Origin: Pseudobutyrivibrio ruminis CF1b
GTDB taxonomy: Bacteria > Bacillota > Clostridia > Lachnospirales > Lachnospiraceae
Direction of reading: 5' to 3'
Assembly (NCBI RefSeq): GCF_000424005.1
Contig: NZ_AUJB01000008.1
Location: forward strand, 1-64,000
DNA: 64,000 nucleotides
Numbering within the stretch: the stretch's first letter is position 1; every line of letters starts with the position of its first letter. A program made the translations under genes and the position numbers. Of the stretch, positions 43,265-52,639 are shown piece after piece. The notes under the pieces are model-generated. The model was not told where the DNA came from, did not search any database, and saw only the letters and a program-made list of their open reading frames with translations.

Positions 43265-44635
43265 ATGAAGAGTTCTACAATTTCAAAGAGTAAGACCATT
43301 GATTTCACTGATGGAAAGCCAGCAGGCTTGATTTTACGGTTTTTCTGGCCACTTTTGATGACTAGCATGTGTCAGCAGCTTTACAACTTCGTGGATTCGA
43401 TGATTGTTGGAAGGGGTATTAGTGATAATGCCTTAGCAGCAGTTGGTAACATGGGTTCACTATTTTTCCTGATAGTGGGCTTTTCATTTGGATTGGCAAA
43501 TGGATTTGGTATTATGATTGCCCAAAGCTTTGGTGCAAAGGATTTTGATGAGTTACATCACAGATTAGCAGGTACTATTCAATTAGGAGTAATCTTAGCA
43601 GTTGGACTTACAATATTCAGTGTTTTATTTTTGCCTAATGCATTAACGTATTTACGAACTGATCCTATTATTTTTCAGGACAGTCTCAAATATGGAAATA
43701 TACTATTTGGTGGATTGTTTGTAGGAATCACTTACAATATCTCAGCAGCTATTCTTCGTTCACTTGGAGATAGCCAGACACCTCTTATTTCCATCGTTGT
43801 TTCGTCAGTTACAAACCTTTGTCTTGATAGCTTGTTTATTTTTGTATTCAAGATGGGTGTTGAGGGCGCAGCAATTGCCACAATTATCGCTCAGATAGTG
43901 TCAGTTTTTATTTGTCTGAAGAAGCTATTCTCTATCGAGATGATTAGATTATCTAAATCTGATTTTGCAAACAACCAGAGAGTATGGTTGCTGCTTATCT
44001 CAAATGGTCTTCCAATGGCCCTTATGAACTCGATAACAGCTATTGGATGTATGGTAGTTCAGTATTTTGTAAATGGATACGGAGTAGTTTATACAGCCGC
44101 TTATGCAGCATGCAGCAAGTATCTGAATCTGTTTATGAATCCAGCGGCTACAATGGCTAATGCTATTAGCGCTTACACAAGCCAGAACTACGGTGCAAAG
44201 AAATATGACCGTATTGTTGATGGAATAAAGTTTGGCCTGAAGATTGTAACAGGCTTCTATGTAATTTTAGGTGGGGTAATGATTTTCTTCCCAGCAAACC
44301 TTGCCAGAGTGCTTCTTTCAGGAAAAGACCAGATTGATTTGGTGTGCATATTCCTTCCAACCTGTGGAATAATGCTAATTTTTTTGAACATTTTGTTTAT
44401 AGTCAGGGCAGCAGTACAGGGAATGGGAAAGCCAATGCTTCCAATGGTTTCCGGAATTCTAGAGATGCTTCTAAGAACGGCAGTGATTTCAATACTTATG
44501 AGCCGAATCGGTTTTAGAGCTACCGCATTTGCGGAAATCAGTGCATGGATAGGCGCTCTTGTTATTAACGCATATGCGATGTTTAAATATTTGTTACCAT
44601 CAATAAAAATGAAAAGAGTTTTGGAAGTTGAATAA
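43265..44635 (+). CDS. MATE-family efflux protein
   Basis: A 456-residue multidrug and toxin extrusion transporter with twelve membrane helices in two halves. Family marks are LQLYNFVDSMIVGR-like (here CQQLYNFVDSMIVGRGI), ALAAVGNMGSLFFLI, and the second half ALMNSITAIGCMVVQYFVNGYG. It exports cationic or other small compounds by Na+ or H+ antiport. A loose GAGAAGGATG ribosome site precedes the ATG. The 230 bases before it show no clear promoter. Confidence 0.92.
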   Translation: MKSSTISKSKTIDFTDGKPAGLILRFFWPLLMTSMCQQLYNFVDSMIVGRGISDNALAAVGNMGSLFFLIVGFSFGLANGFGIMIAQSFGAKDFDELHHRLAGTIQLGVILAVGLTIFSVLFLPNALTYLRTDPIIFQDSLKYGNILFGGLFVGITYNISAAILRSLGDSQTPLISIVVSSVTNLCLDSLFIFVFKMGVEGAAIATIIAQIVSVFICLKKLFSIEMIRLSKSDFANNQRVWLLLISNGLPMALMNSITAIGCMVVQYFVNGYGVVYTAAYAACSKYLNLFMNPAATMANAISAYTSQNYGAKKYDRIVDGIKFGLKIVTGFYVILGGVMIFFPANLARVLLSGKDQIDLVCIFLPTCGIMLIFLNILFIVRAAVQGMGKPMLPMVSGILEMLLRTAVISILMSRIGFRATAFAEISAWIGALVINAYAMFKYLLPSIKMKRVLEVE

Positions 44636-44658
44636 ACTTCCAAAACTCTTTTTTTTAT
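44615..44658. terminator. Terminator overlapping the end of the MATE gene
   Basis: A perfect 14-bp stem GAGTTTTGGAAGTT / AACTTCCAAAACTC (44616-44629 and 44635-44648) and a run of eight T. The MATE stop codon TAA (44633-44635) is at the loop. The minus-strand gene ends at 44655 inside the T run, so the stem could serve both strands. Confidence 0.9.
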
Positions 44659-46655
44659 GCCCATACCAAGATTTCTTTATTGCTATAATCAGCAAATGGG
44701 CCTGGTACAGGAGGGATTATTCTGTGGTCACCGAAATAATCTCTGCCGAATGTGATTGGTGTTCCATCAGGTCTTTCAAATGCCTGCTCTGGCTCGAAGG
44801 CAAGTCCAAGTGACTCTGTAGTGATGATATTTACATTGAAATTCTCAAGTACCTTTGCAAATTCACCAGTAAGATACCATTTTCCGTCCTTCTCATCTAA
44901 CTTAATTCCAGGGTTGAATGTTTTGTTCTCTAAGCGATGAATTTCGTTTTTATAAATGTTTGCACCGTTAAGATATACGTTTCCGTCAATCCATACCGGA
45001 AGATGTCCGAAGTGTGCCTCAGCAAGACCACCCATATCAGGATCTGTATCTGGAGCAAATGGCTCATACCAGTCATCGTAAGTAGGGAAAATATCAAATG
45101 GTGCTGTACCTACTGCCTGGTAATCAGCATCTGCAGCAGTCTTTGTGTTATCAGTAATAGGATAGTGCTGTACAAAAATATTATTGTATATACGGTCATC
45201 TCCATGGAGAATTGTCATGAAACCAGCTACCTCAGTCCTGTGTTGGATGTGATAAGGAGTGTAACGAGGTTCACGCTGTCCATTTATAATGCTGTCTACT
45301 CCAGAGTTAATTAAACTGAAGCTTCCTAGAATCAGGTTGTGCACGCATGCAATACCCTCACTTGGGATTGTGATTGAAACAGGAGAGAGAAGCAGGTTGT
45401 TGTCGATAAGTGTAGGACCATGGCCAACTTCAACAAATACATCAGTGTTGAACATGGCACCATCAGCCTGCTTGATTCCATCTGGACGGCAGTTATCGTG
45501 CATAAGATTTCTTGTTACTCTAGCGCCCTGAGCCTCCCAGTCAAGCCATACACCCATGATGTTGTTGTGGATGTGGTTTCTTCTGATTGTAACGTCGATA
45601 GCAGCATGTAATTTAATACCAGCTGTCTCAGCACCGCCAAGCTGCTGTGAGTTGCAGATGTGGTGAATGTGGCAGTCCTCGATTGTAGAGAATACGCCAC
45701 CCATACGGCCTACGATACCTGTCTGCTCGCAGTGGTGAATGTGACATCTTCTGATGATGTGATGTCCAATATTTTCCTTGAGCCATCCGTGATACTGGCC
45801 GCGACAAACAGCGTCACGCTCCATCTGAGTAGGGCTTTTTACCTTTTTAACTGTAAAATACATGTCGTTTTCTGGGTCAAGATATTTACCCAAAGAGATA
45901 CCGCAGCAACGGCTTCCGTAAATCTCACAGTCCTCGATAATCCATCCCTTGCTCCAGTGTGGTCCAATCATACCATCCTGATATGCAGCTGGTGGAGCCC
46001 ATGTAGTAGCAGCTTTATTGATGTTAAAGCCACTGACTGTGATGTAGTTTATGCCGTTTTCATCTGGCATGAAGCAGTTACGGCGGACAAGAATTTCAAC
46101 ATTTTCTTTATTTGGATCAAGACCCTGAAAGTTTGCGTAGAGAATGGTCTCGTCCTTTTCAGAATCCTGCTCTGTGAACCAAAGATAAGATGCTTCCTCT
46201 TTGTTCCATGCAAAAGGATTTGCCTCTCCCTTTTTGCATTCATCAAGAGAATCGCACTCGTACATCATTTTATTGTTAAGGAAAACTGCACCAGTGTGTC
46301 TGATGGCAGGAGAGAAGTACCAGTCTCCATAAACACGTGTAGTATATGGATTGTAATCAGCGAACACACCGTTATTTACACGTACAGTCCATAAATTTCC
46401 CTCTAAGTTTTCCCAACCAGAAATTTCCTCAGCACCTGTGATTACAGCTCCAAGCTTTTCAACTGAGCGATATACAATAGGTGCATCCTCTGTACCTGCA
46501 TTTCTTGGAGTAACCTTCTCGCGATAAACACCACTTGCAACAAGAATTTCATCACCTGCTACAGCAATGCTTGCAGCATCTCCAATATTTTTAAAAGGTC
46601 TTTCCTTTGAACCATCTCCATCACGGAAAGCCTTGGCATCAACGTAGTAAATCAT
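44655..46655 (-). CDS. GH120-type beta-xylosidase (right-handed beta-helix)
   Basis: A 666-residue cytosolic protein without signal peptide. It starts IYYVDAKAFRDGDGSKERPFKNI, the entry of a pectate-lyase-like right-handed beta-helix (in part), and coils of it follow to about 430 (HHIIRRCHIHHCEQTGIVG; IRRNHIHNNIMGVWLDWEAQG). The overall pattern fits GH120 xylosidases, with D372 in WLDWEAQG as nucleophile and E409 in VFVEVGHGP as acid/base. The two are 37 residues apart, more than I recall for the characterised enzyme. It would release xylose from imported xylooligosaccharides. A poor -10 like TATAGT lies upstream on the minus strand. Confidence 0.83.
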   Translation of the reverse strand: MIYYVDAKAFRDGDGSKERPFKNIGDAASIAVAGDEILVASGVYREKVTPRNAGTEDAPIVYRSVEKLGAVITGAEEISGWENLEGNLWTVRVNNGVFADYNPYTTRVYGDWYFSPAIRHTGAVFLNNKMMYECDSLDECKKGEANPFAWNKEEASYLWFTEQDSEKDETILYANFQGLDPNKENVEILVRRNCFMPDENGINYITVSGFNINKAATTWAPPAAYQDGMIGPHWSKGWIIEDCEIYGSRCCGISLGKYLDPENDMYFTVKKVKSPTQMERDAVCRGQYHGWLKENIGHHIIRRCHIHHCEQTGIVGRMGGVFSTIEDCHIHHICNSQQLGGAETAGIKLHAAIDVTIRRNHIHNNIMGVWLDWEAQGARVTRNLMHDNCRPDGIKQADGAMFNTDVFVEVGHGPTLIDNNLLLSPVSITIPSEGIACVHNLILGSFSLINSGVDSIINGQREPRYTPYHIQHRTEVAGFMTILHGDDRIYNNIFVQHYPITDNTKTAADADYQAVGTAPFDIFPTYDDWYEPFAPDTDPDMGGLAEAHFGHLPVWIDGNVYLNGANIYKNEIHRLENKTFNPGIKLDEKDGKWYLTGEFAKVLENFNVNIITTESLGLAFEPEQAFERPDGTPITFGRDYFGDHRIIPPVPGPFADYSNKEILVWA

Positions 46656-46752
46656 AGTATAGTAAAGCTCCTTTCGGTCATTTCGATACTATAATTATCA
46701 AACATATTGATGCCGTAAAACACCTAGAAAGTTTTGAATTTGCTAGGATAAA

Positions 46753-48948
46753 CTATATTATATCCTCGAAATCTATGACGCTCATAGGCTTATGGAAATA
46801 AAAGCCCTGCATTTCAACACAGCCTTTTTCCTTAAGGAAATTAGCCTGCTCCAATGTCTCAACACCTTCAGCCAGCAAATCGATTCCAAGAAGCTGAATC
46901 ATCTGAATCAGATAAGAAAGGATAATCTGTCCCTTTTCTTCGAAGCCTGGTCCAGTAAGGAAACGTAAATCAAGCTTAATGCGGTCTACTGACAATTCTT
47001 TAAGCATGTTAAGAGATGAGTAGCCACTTCCAAAATCATCCATTTCCACCTGGAATCCGTATGAACGAAGTGTATCGGTGGTTTTGTTAAGCATTGTTGA
47101 ATCTGCAACATAGGCTGATTCTGTTATTTCAATGTGAAGCTGATCGAATCCTAAATCGTATTTACGAATTAAACCTACAAACAGTAAATGAATGTTAGGA
47201 TTTTCTTCAATGTCATTTCGGGAAACATTGACTGATATAGTCATGCGTTTTCCAACGGTGTTCCAACGGTGAAGATCCTGACACACTTTTTCCCATACAA
47301 AGCAATCCAGCTCGTAGATTTTGCCAGAGTTTTCCAGGGCAGGAATAAATTCACCTGGGCTAATCCATCCAAGGTTCCCATGAGCCCAACGGCAGAGAGC
47401 CTCTGCTCCAATAATCTTATTTGTAGAAAAATCTACCTGAGGCTGGTACCAAACCTGAACCTCACCAGATTCAATAGCAGAAGATAAATGACCCACTATC
47501 TCCACAGCTCGCTTCTTAGATTCCCATTGATTTAGATTGTAGAATTCAAATCCTGTCTTTCCAGATTCGCGAAGTTTGCGCTCAGCAATTCTTGCGAAAT
47601 CTATCATATGATCTACATCCATATTCTGGATATCATCTGGCGTAATTACATAAATACCACTACAGATTTGAACCTTGAAATTTTTACCCTGACTAATAAG
47701 GTAATTATTTACAGGCTCAACTACGTCTTTTTCATCTTCGTAGATTCTTGCGTTTCCCTCGATTCGACGAAGGATAACAAACTGGTCAGAAGTAACTCGT
47801 CCGATTGCTTCATCATCAGATAGTATTTCTTTTGAGATTTTTGCCCAGAATTTTAGAAGCTTGTCACCAGTTTCCTTTCCAAAGCTATCGTTGATAAATT
47901 TGAAATCAACGATGTTGTTATATGACAGGAAGTAAGGGACTGAAGGATTCTTTCTGAGAATATCTTCGACTCGCTTCCTGAATCCGTTCATGCTATACAC
48001 ATCTGTAAGCTCGTCGTGGTCAATAAGACGTCTGACGCGTTCTTCCTGTATAAGAGAGATAGAACGTTGTCTGAAAACCATAGTGCCTATTACAGCAGCG
48101 AATAGCAGGGTGCCTAAAATAATGAAAGCACCATATAGATATAGGTAATCGAAAATATCATAGTGGTATAGGCGTCGAGTTGTGTAGTCCAGGGTGATAG
48201 CTTCCACCTGTGTTTCTTTTATCTTTGAAATGCCAGTGTCAAGTCGTTTGATTATTTCTCGTCCCTCAATGGTATCCACAGTTCCAGCTTTAAATCCCAT
48301 AGAGAACATGGCAGAAGGCTGGACATGAAGATTGATGTATGAAGGCTTCTGAAGCACATAGCTCCACACATAAGAGTTGTTAAGCAAAGCATCCACTTCA
48401 CCCCGCTTGAGGCCCTTAACACTTTCACCTATATCATCGTAATAAACGATTTTCATTCCTGGATGGAGTTTCTGAACAGTCTCAGACACGCCTTTTAGGG
48501 AGACAGGCATACCTATCTTTAAAGAGTTTAGTGTTGGCAGAGTATCATCTTTGATAGTTACAAGAGTAAATGGAGTTTCCATTATGTTTTCAGTTACGAT
48601 GGTGTTTTTTCCTTTTGCACTTTGGATGGAGCTGCCAAATGGCATAACTATATCGTATGCATTGTTGTCCAGTGCTTCCTTTAAATTTGGTTCAGTGATA
48701 GTTGTTATTTCTACATCATAGCCGGCTTCGTCTGCTACTTTCTTTATAAGATCTACACCGATACCAACAGTTTCATAGGAAACGGGGTCAACATAAAAGA
48801 CTGGACAGCGGTCAGAAGGGACACCGACCACTAGAGTATCTCTGGAAGGGGCTGCCTTAGAATTAAGGAAGAGCACAGCAAAACAAAGCACAATAAATGT
48901 GCCCAGGAATGCCAAAAATATTCTTTTTCTAACACGAAGCCTGTTCAA
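46753..48948 (-). CDS. EAL-domain phosphodiesterase with a periplasmic-binding-type sensor
   Basis: A 731-residue protein. A signal-anchor helix (residues about 8-30) leads to an extracellular SBP_bac_3-like domain of 240 residues (LVVGVPSDRCPVFY; IGVDLIKKVADEAGYDVEI). A second membrane helix at about 275-300 follows, then a degenerate GGDEF (RVTSDQFVIL) and an intact EAL domain (GAEALCRW, NVSRND, HIEITESAYV, MDDFGSGYSSLN, IKLDLRFL, AEGVET, QGFYFHKP). It should sense a small amine or amino acid and hydrolyse c-di-GMP. The TTG start after GGGGGAGG is preferred; the ATG nine codons earlier overlaps that box. Confidence 0.88.
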   Translation of the reverse strand: MNRLRVRKRIFLAFLGTFIVLCFAVLFLNSKAAPSRDTLVVGVPSDRCPVFYVDPVSYETVGIGVDLIKKVADEAGYDVEITTITEPNLKEALDNNAYDIVMPFGSSIQSAKGKNTIVTENIMETPFTLVTIKDDTLPTLNSLKIGMPVSLKGVSETVQKLHPGMKIVYYDDIGESVKGLKRGEVDALLNNSYVWSYVLQKPSYINLHVQPSAMFSMGFKAGTVDTIEGREIIKRLDTGISKIKETQVEAITLDYTTRRLYHYDIFDYLYLYGAFIILGTLLFAAVIGTMVFRQRSISLIQEERVRRLIDHDELTDVYSMNGFRKRVEDILRKNPSVPYFLSYNNIVDFKFINDSFGKETGDKLLKFWAKISKEILSDDEAIGRVTSDQFVILRRIEGNARIYEDEKDVVEPVNNYLISQGKNFKVQICSGIYVITPDDIQNMDVDHMIDFARIAERKLRESGKTGFEFYNLNQWESKKRAVEIVGHLSSAIESGEVQVWYQPQVDFSTNKIIGAEALCRWAHGNLGWISPGEFIPALENSGKIYELDCFVWEKVCQDLHRWNTVGKRMTISVNVSRNDIEENPNIHLLFVGLIRKYDLGFDQLHIEITESAYVADSTMLNKTTDTLRSYGFQVEMDDFGSGYSSLNMLKELSVDRIKLDLRFLTGPGFEEKGQIILSYLIQMIQLLGIDLLAEGVETLEQANFLKEKGCVEMQGFYFHKPMSVIDFEDII

Positions 48949-49033
48949 TGGTGTGCCTCCCCCAAAAAACGCCAATTTTCAATTTGAAAATATATCAAAT
49001 TTAATATATCAAACGAATGAGAAAAATCTGTGA

Positions 49034-49062
49034 TTGCAAGAAAAGTTATATCTTGGTATAAT
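49034..49062 (+). promoter_or_regulatory. Sigma-A promoter of the sodium symporter gene
   Basis: TTGCAA, a 17-base spacer and TATAAT with a TG extended -10. A hairpin TTAGCA / TGCTAA (about 49079-49097) follows in the leader. Confidence 0.75.
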
Positions 49063-49123
49063 ACTTCTCACGAGTGTTTAGCAGTTTAAAGTGCTAAGCA
49101 GATAAAGATGTGGAGGTAATATT

Positions 49124-50494
49124 TTGGAACAGGAAAATCGCGGTAGTTTTTCAGGAAAAATAGGTTTTGTGCTCTCGGCCGCGGGAGCGTCAGTAGGTTT
49201 AGGAAACATTTGGAGATTTCCTTATTTATGTGCTAAGTACGGTGGAGGAATTTTCCTTATTGTATATGTACTTTTGGCTCTTACATTTGGTTACACTATG
49301 ATTGTTGCTGAGACAGCAGTAGGAAGAGCTACAAATAAAAGCCCTGTTGGAGCATTCAACAGATTAAGTCACAATAATAAGCTTATGAAGATTGGTGGCT
49401 GGATTAATGCAATTATCCCAATTTTAATTGTGCCATACTATTCTGTAATCGGTGGATGGGTTTGCAAATATCTTTTTGAATATATTCGCGGTGATGTGAA
49501 TGCTATTGCTGGGGACAATTTCTTTGTAAACTTCATTACAGATGGTGCAGAGACTGAATTATGGTTTATCGTATTTACATTTTTAGTATTAGCCGTAATT
49601 TATCTCGGCGTTGAAAATGGTATTGAGAGAGTATCCAAGATTGTAATGCCTATTCTTGTAGTACTTGCAGTGATTATCTGCATTTATTCAGTTACAAGAC
49701 CAGGTGCATTAAGCGGTGTGAAGTATCTTTTCATTCCTAACTTTGAGCACTTTTCAATTATGACCGTCGTTACTGCCATGGGCCAGATGTTCTATTCCCT
49801 TTCCATTGCTATGGGTATACTTATTACATTTGGCTCTTATGTTAAAAAAGAAGTAAGTATCGAGGATTCAACAAAGCAGGTAGAGATTTTTGATACAGCA
49901 ATCGCTGTTATTGCCAGCCTTATGATTATCCCAGCTGTTTTTGCATTCTCACATGGAGATGAGAGCATGCTTAAGGCAGGCCCATCACTTATGTTCATCA
50001 CTATGCCTAAGATTTTCGCAAGCATGGGATTTGGAAGAGTAATCGGAATCGCATTCTTCGCATTGGTACTTTTTGCAGCAGTAACAAGTGCCATCGCTCT
50101 TACAGAGAGTGCTGTTTCTACATTTGCAGATGAGTTTAAGTGGGACAGACACCGTGGTGTTAATATCATGGCTGTTATTATGTTCCTTCTTGGCAGCCTT
50201 TCTTCACTGGGATACGGCCCACTTGCTGATGTTACAGTAATCGGTATGCAGTTTTTGGATTTCTTTGATTTCCTTACAAACTCAGTAATGATGCCAATCG
50301 CTGCTCTTGCTACATGTATCTTGATTACAAAGTTCATGACAGTAGAGAAGCTTGAGGCAGAGGTGGAGCAGGAGAATCACCCATTCAAGAGAAAGGGTGT
50401 ATTCAGATTTATGATTAAGTTCCTTTGCCCACTTTTTGTAGTAATTATTCTTGTAAGTGCAGTACTTAATGTGTTTGGAATCATTAGTATGTAA
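49124..50494 (+). CDS. Neurotransmitter:sodium symporter-family transporter
   Basis: A 456-residue membrane protein of the NSS (LeuT) family with 11-12 helices. The unwound helix 1 signature GKIGFVLSAAGASVGLGNIWRFPY (in part: AAGASVGLGNIWRFPY) is at residues 16-35, and helix 6 is GQMFYSLSIAMGILITFGSY. It imports an amino acid or related amine with sodium. The start is TTG, behind TGGAGG. A good promoter precedes and a terminator follows. The substrate, perhaps an aromatic or branched amino acid, is not certain. Confidence 0.93.
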   Translation: MEQENRGSFSGKIGFVLSAAGASVGLGNIWRFPYLCAKYGGGIFLIVYVLLALTFGYTMIVAETAVGRATNKSPVGAFNRLSHNNKLMKIGGWINAIIPILIVPYYSVIGGWVCKYLFEYIRGDVNAIAGDNFFVNFITDGAETELWFIVFTFLVLAVIYLGVENGIERVSKIVMPILVVLAVIICIYSVTRPGALSGVKYLFIPNFEHFSIMTVVTAMGQMFYSLSIAMGILITFGSYVKKEVSIEDSTKQVEIFDTAIAVIASLMIIPAVFAFSHGDESMLKAGPSLMFITMPKIFASMGFGRVIGIAFFALVLFAAVTSAIALTESAVSTFADEFKWDRHRGVNIMAVIMFLLGSLSSLGYGPLADVTVIGMQFLDFFDFLTNSVMMPIAALATCILITKFMTVEKLEAEVEQENHPFKRKGVFRFMIKFLCPLFVVIILVSAVLNVFGIISM

Positions 50495-50508
50495 TATTGT
50501 GTCAGTCC

Positions 50509-50536
50509 AGGGTCGCCTTTTTGGCGGCCCTTTTTA
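50509..50536 (+). terminator. Intrinsic terminator after the symporter gene
   Basis: A 9-bp stem AGGGTCGCC / GGCGGCCCT with one G-U pair and a T loop, followed by TTTT. Confidence 0.88.
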
Positions 50537-50558
50537 GTTTGATAATACTAACTTTCTG

Positions 50559-50587
50559 TTGCAATAGATGAACTTTTAGGCTACAAT
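50559..50587 (+). promoter_or_regulatory. Sigma-A promoter of the zinc-type transporter operon
   Basis: TTGCAA, a 17-base spacer and TACAAT, 21 bases before the first gene of the operon. I did not find a convincing Zur box. Confidence 0.65.
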
Positions 50588-50608
50588 CCCTATCGAGAGG
50601 TGAGAAAC

Positions 50609-50917
50609 ATGAGAGGTACAACAGGTTTTAATCGCATACTTGCAAGTGTAGCTATTTTAGCTACTGTTCTTGTTGTGCTTGTTTCAGGTGTGCTTCTTGC
50701 TGAAAATGCAGGACATCACTGCGATTGTCAGGAACATTGTCCTGTCTGCTCACTTATTCTTCAGTGTGAGCAGAACATCAAAACTATTGGTTCAGGATTA
50801 ATTGCTGTAGCTACAGTTATTTTCGTGGCTCATGCCATGACTGAGCTGGTTACAGCTTTTGAATATCAGTCTGTTCAGACTACATTAGTTTCCCAAAAGG
50901 TAAGATTAGATTCTTGA
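50609..50917 (+). CDS. Small membrane protein with a Cys/His cluster
   Basis: A 102-residue protein with two membrane helices (residues 8-31 and about 58-82) joined by an outer loop HHCDCQEHCPVCSLILQC with several Cys and His. Such a loop could hold a metal. It is the first gene before the zinc-type ABC transporter, so it may be a metal-binding accessory. GAGAGG precedes the ATG; a GTG 9 bases upstream overlaps that box. I recognise no family with confidence. Confidence 0.65.
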   Translation: MRGTTGFNRILASVAILATVLVVLVSGVLLAENAGHHCDCQEHCPVCSLILQCEQNIKTIGSGLIAVATVIFVAHAMTELVTAFEYQSVQTTLVSQKVRLDS

Positions 50918-50989
50918 TTTATGCCCTTTGCCTGCCAGTGCAGGTCTTATTTTGGTGCAAAATTTAGCGTATTTTGAAAGGATCTAATT

Positions 50990-52003
50990 ATGAAAAAGTT
51001 AATATCGTATGTACTTACTTGTGCTTTGGCACTTTCTGTTTTTATGGGCTGCGGAGCAAACAGCGCTCAGATTTCTGACGAGGAGGTGGCTTCAGCAGGT
51101 ACAGATTCTGAGGCTATCTCTGTGGTTACTACAATCTTCCCAGAATACGACTGGGTTCGCGAGATTGTAGGTGATAAGGCAGATGTGGAAATCACTATGC
51201 TTTTAGACAAAGGTGTAGATCTTCACAGCTACCAGCCAACAGCTGAGGACATTATGAAGATTGCCACATGTGATGTGTTTATCTATGTAGGTGGTGAGTC
51301 TGATGAGTGGGTGGAAGATGCCCTGAAAGAAGCTACAAATCAGAATATGCAGGTAGTAAATCTTCTGGATGTTCTCGGTTCTCAGGTAAAGGAAGAGGAA
51401 GTTGTAGAAGGCATGGAAGCTGAGGAAGAGGAAGAAGAAGGCGAAGAAGGTGAAGAGGAAGAGGTAGAATATGATGAGCATGTATGGCTTTCATTGAAGA
51501 ATGCACAGACTCTTGTAGATGCTATCGCCGAGGCTATTTCTGCTGTAGATGCAGCAGGTGCAGATACATATAAGGCTAATTCCGCCAATTACAACAGCAA
51601 GCTTGCTGATTTGGATAATCAGTATGAAGCTGCTGTAAGTGCTGCAAACGTGAATACAGTGCTTTTCGGAGACAGATTCCCATTCAGATATCTTGTTGAT
51701 GATTATAATATCAGCTATTACGCAGCTTTTGTAGGATGCTCAGCTGAGACTGAGGCCAGCTTTGAGACAGTTAAGTTCTTAGCTGACAAGGTGGATGAGC
51801 TTGGTCTTAAGACAGTATTTACTATTGAAAACTCAGACCAGAAGATTGCAAAGACTATTATCGAAAATACAAATTCAAAGGATGCACAGATTCTCACATT
51901 GAATTCAATGCAGTCTACAACATCGCAGGATGTTGCATCTGGAGCAACATATTTAAGTATTATGGAAGAGAACCTTAAGGTTCTTCAGGAAGGATTGAAA
52001 TAA
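50990..52003 (+). CDS. Metal ABC transporter substrate-binding lipoprotein (ZnuA/AdcA-type)
   Basis: A 337-residue lipoprotein of the SBP_bac_9 cluster. The lipobox ends MGC (Cys at about 21). Metal ligands visible are the His of LHSYQPT and the His of EHVWLSLKNA. The flexible loop that in ZnuA is His-rich is a Glu-run here (about residues 141-163, EEEEEEGEEGEEEEVEYDEH). In the region of the third ligand the sequence is FGDRFPFRYLVDDY, without a histidine at the usual place. Zinc or manganese as ligand. First of the three transporter genes, with 3 bases to the ATPase. Confidence 0.9.
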   Translation: MKKLISYVLTCALALSVFMGCGANSAQISDEEVASAGTDSEAISVVTTIFPEYDWVREIVGDKADVEITMLLDKGVDLHSYQPTAEDIMKIATCDVFIYVGGESDEWVEDALKEATNQNMQVVNLLDVLGSQVKEEEVVEGMEAEEEEEEGEEGEEEEVEYDEHVWLSLKNAQTLVDAIAEAISAVDAAGADTYKANSANYNSKLADLDNQYEAAVSAANVNTVLFGDRFPFRYLVDDYNISYYAAFVGCSAETEASFETVKFLADKVDELGLKTVFTIENSDQKIAKTIIENTNSKDAQILTLNSMQSTTSQDVASGATYLSIMEENLKVLQEGLK

Positions 52004-52006
52004 GTA

Positions 52007-52639
52007 ATGTCAGTATTATCAGCCAAGAATCTGTCTGTGGGATATGATCGCAGCCCTGTTCTTGAAAATATTAATTTCACAATAGAAGCGGGAGACTATT
52101 TTTGTATTGTAGGGGAAAATGGTTCCGGAAAAACCACTTTGATGAAGACCATTTTAGGGCTTCAGTCACCAGTGTCAGGAAAAGTAGAGTTTGGCGAAGG
52201 AGTGGAGAAAGCCAGCATTGGATATCTGCCACAGCAGTCTGATGTGCAAAGAGATTTTCCTGCTACAGTATACGAGATTGTTCTTTCAGGCTGTCAGAAT
52301 GGTCTAGGTAGGAGATTTTTCTACAGTAAAGCCCAGAAGGAAATGGCTCTAGCAAATATTGAGAGAATGGGAATTTTGGCTCTTAAGAATCGTTGCTATC
52401 GTGAATTATCAGGAGGGCAGCAGCAGAGAGTTCTTCTGGCAAGGGCACTTTGTGCTACCCAGAAGGTACTTCTTTTGGATGAGCCTGTGGCAGGCTTGGA
52501 CCCACAGGTGACAGAGGAAATGTATCAGCTTATTGAGGATTTGAATAAGCAGGGCCACACCATAATCATGATTAGTCATGATATTGAGAATGTAAAGCGC
52601 TACGCTACGAAGATATTTAATGTTACGGAGGTGGCATAA
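52007..52639 (+). CDS. Metal ABC transporter ATP-binding protein (ZnuC-type)
   Basis: A 210-residue ABC ATPase. Walker A is GENGSGKTT (residues about 37-45), signature LSGGQQQRVLLARAL, Walker B VLLLDEPVAGLDPQ. It closely follows znuA-type with no strong ribosome site, so it is probably coupled. Its stop shares an A with the permease start (TAATG). Confidence 0.93.
   Translation: MSVLSAKNLSVGYDRSPVLENINFTIEAGDYFCIVGENGSGKTTLMKTILGLQSPVSGKVEFGEGVEKASIGYLPQQSDVQRDFPATVYEIVLSGCQNGLGRRFFYSKAQKEMALANIERMGILALKNRCYRELSGGQQQRVLLARALCATQKVLLLDEPVAGLDPQVTEEMYQLIEDLNKQGHTIIMISHDIENVKRYATKIFNVTEVA

Noticed and set aside
48949-48975. ATG start of the second EAL protein nine codons upstream
   Set aside because: It would code through the GGGGGAGG box, which is ideally placed for the TTG at 48948.
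51203-51588. Minus-strand ORFs within the ZnuA-type gene
   Set aside because: They mirror the Glu-run and acidic codons on the other strand and have no ribosome sites.
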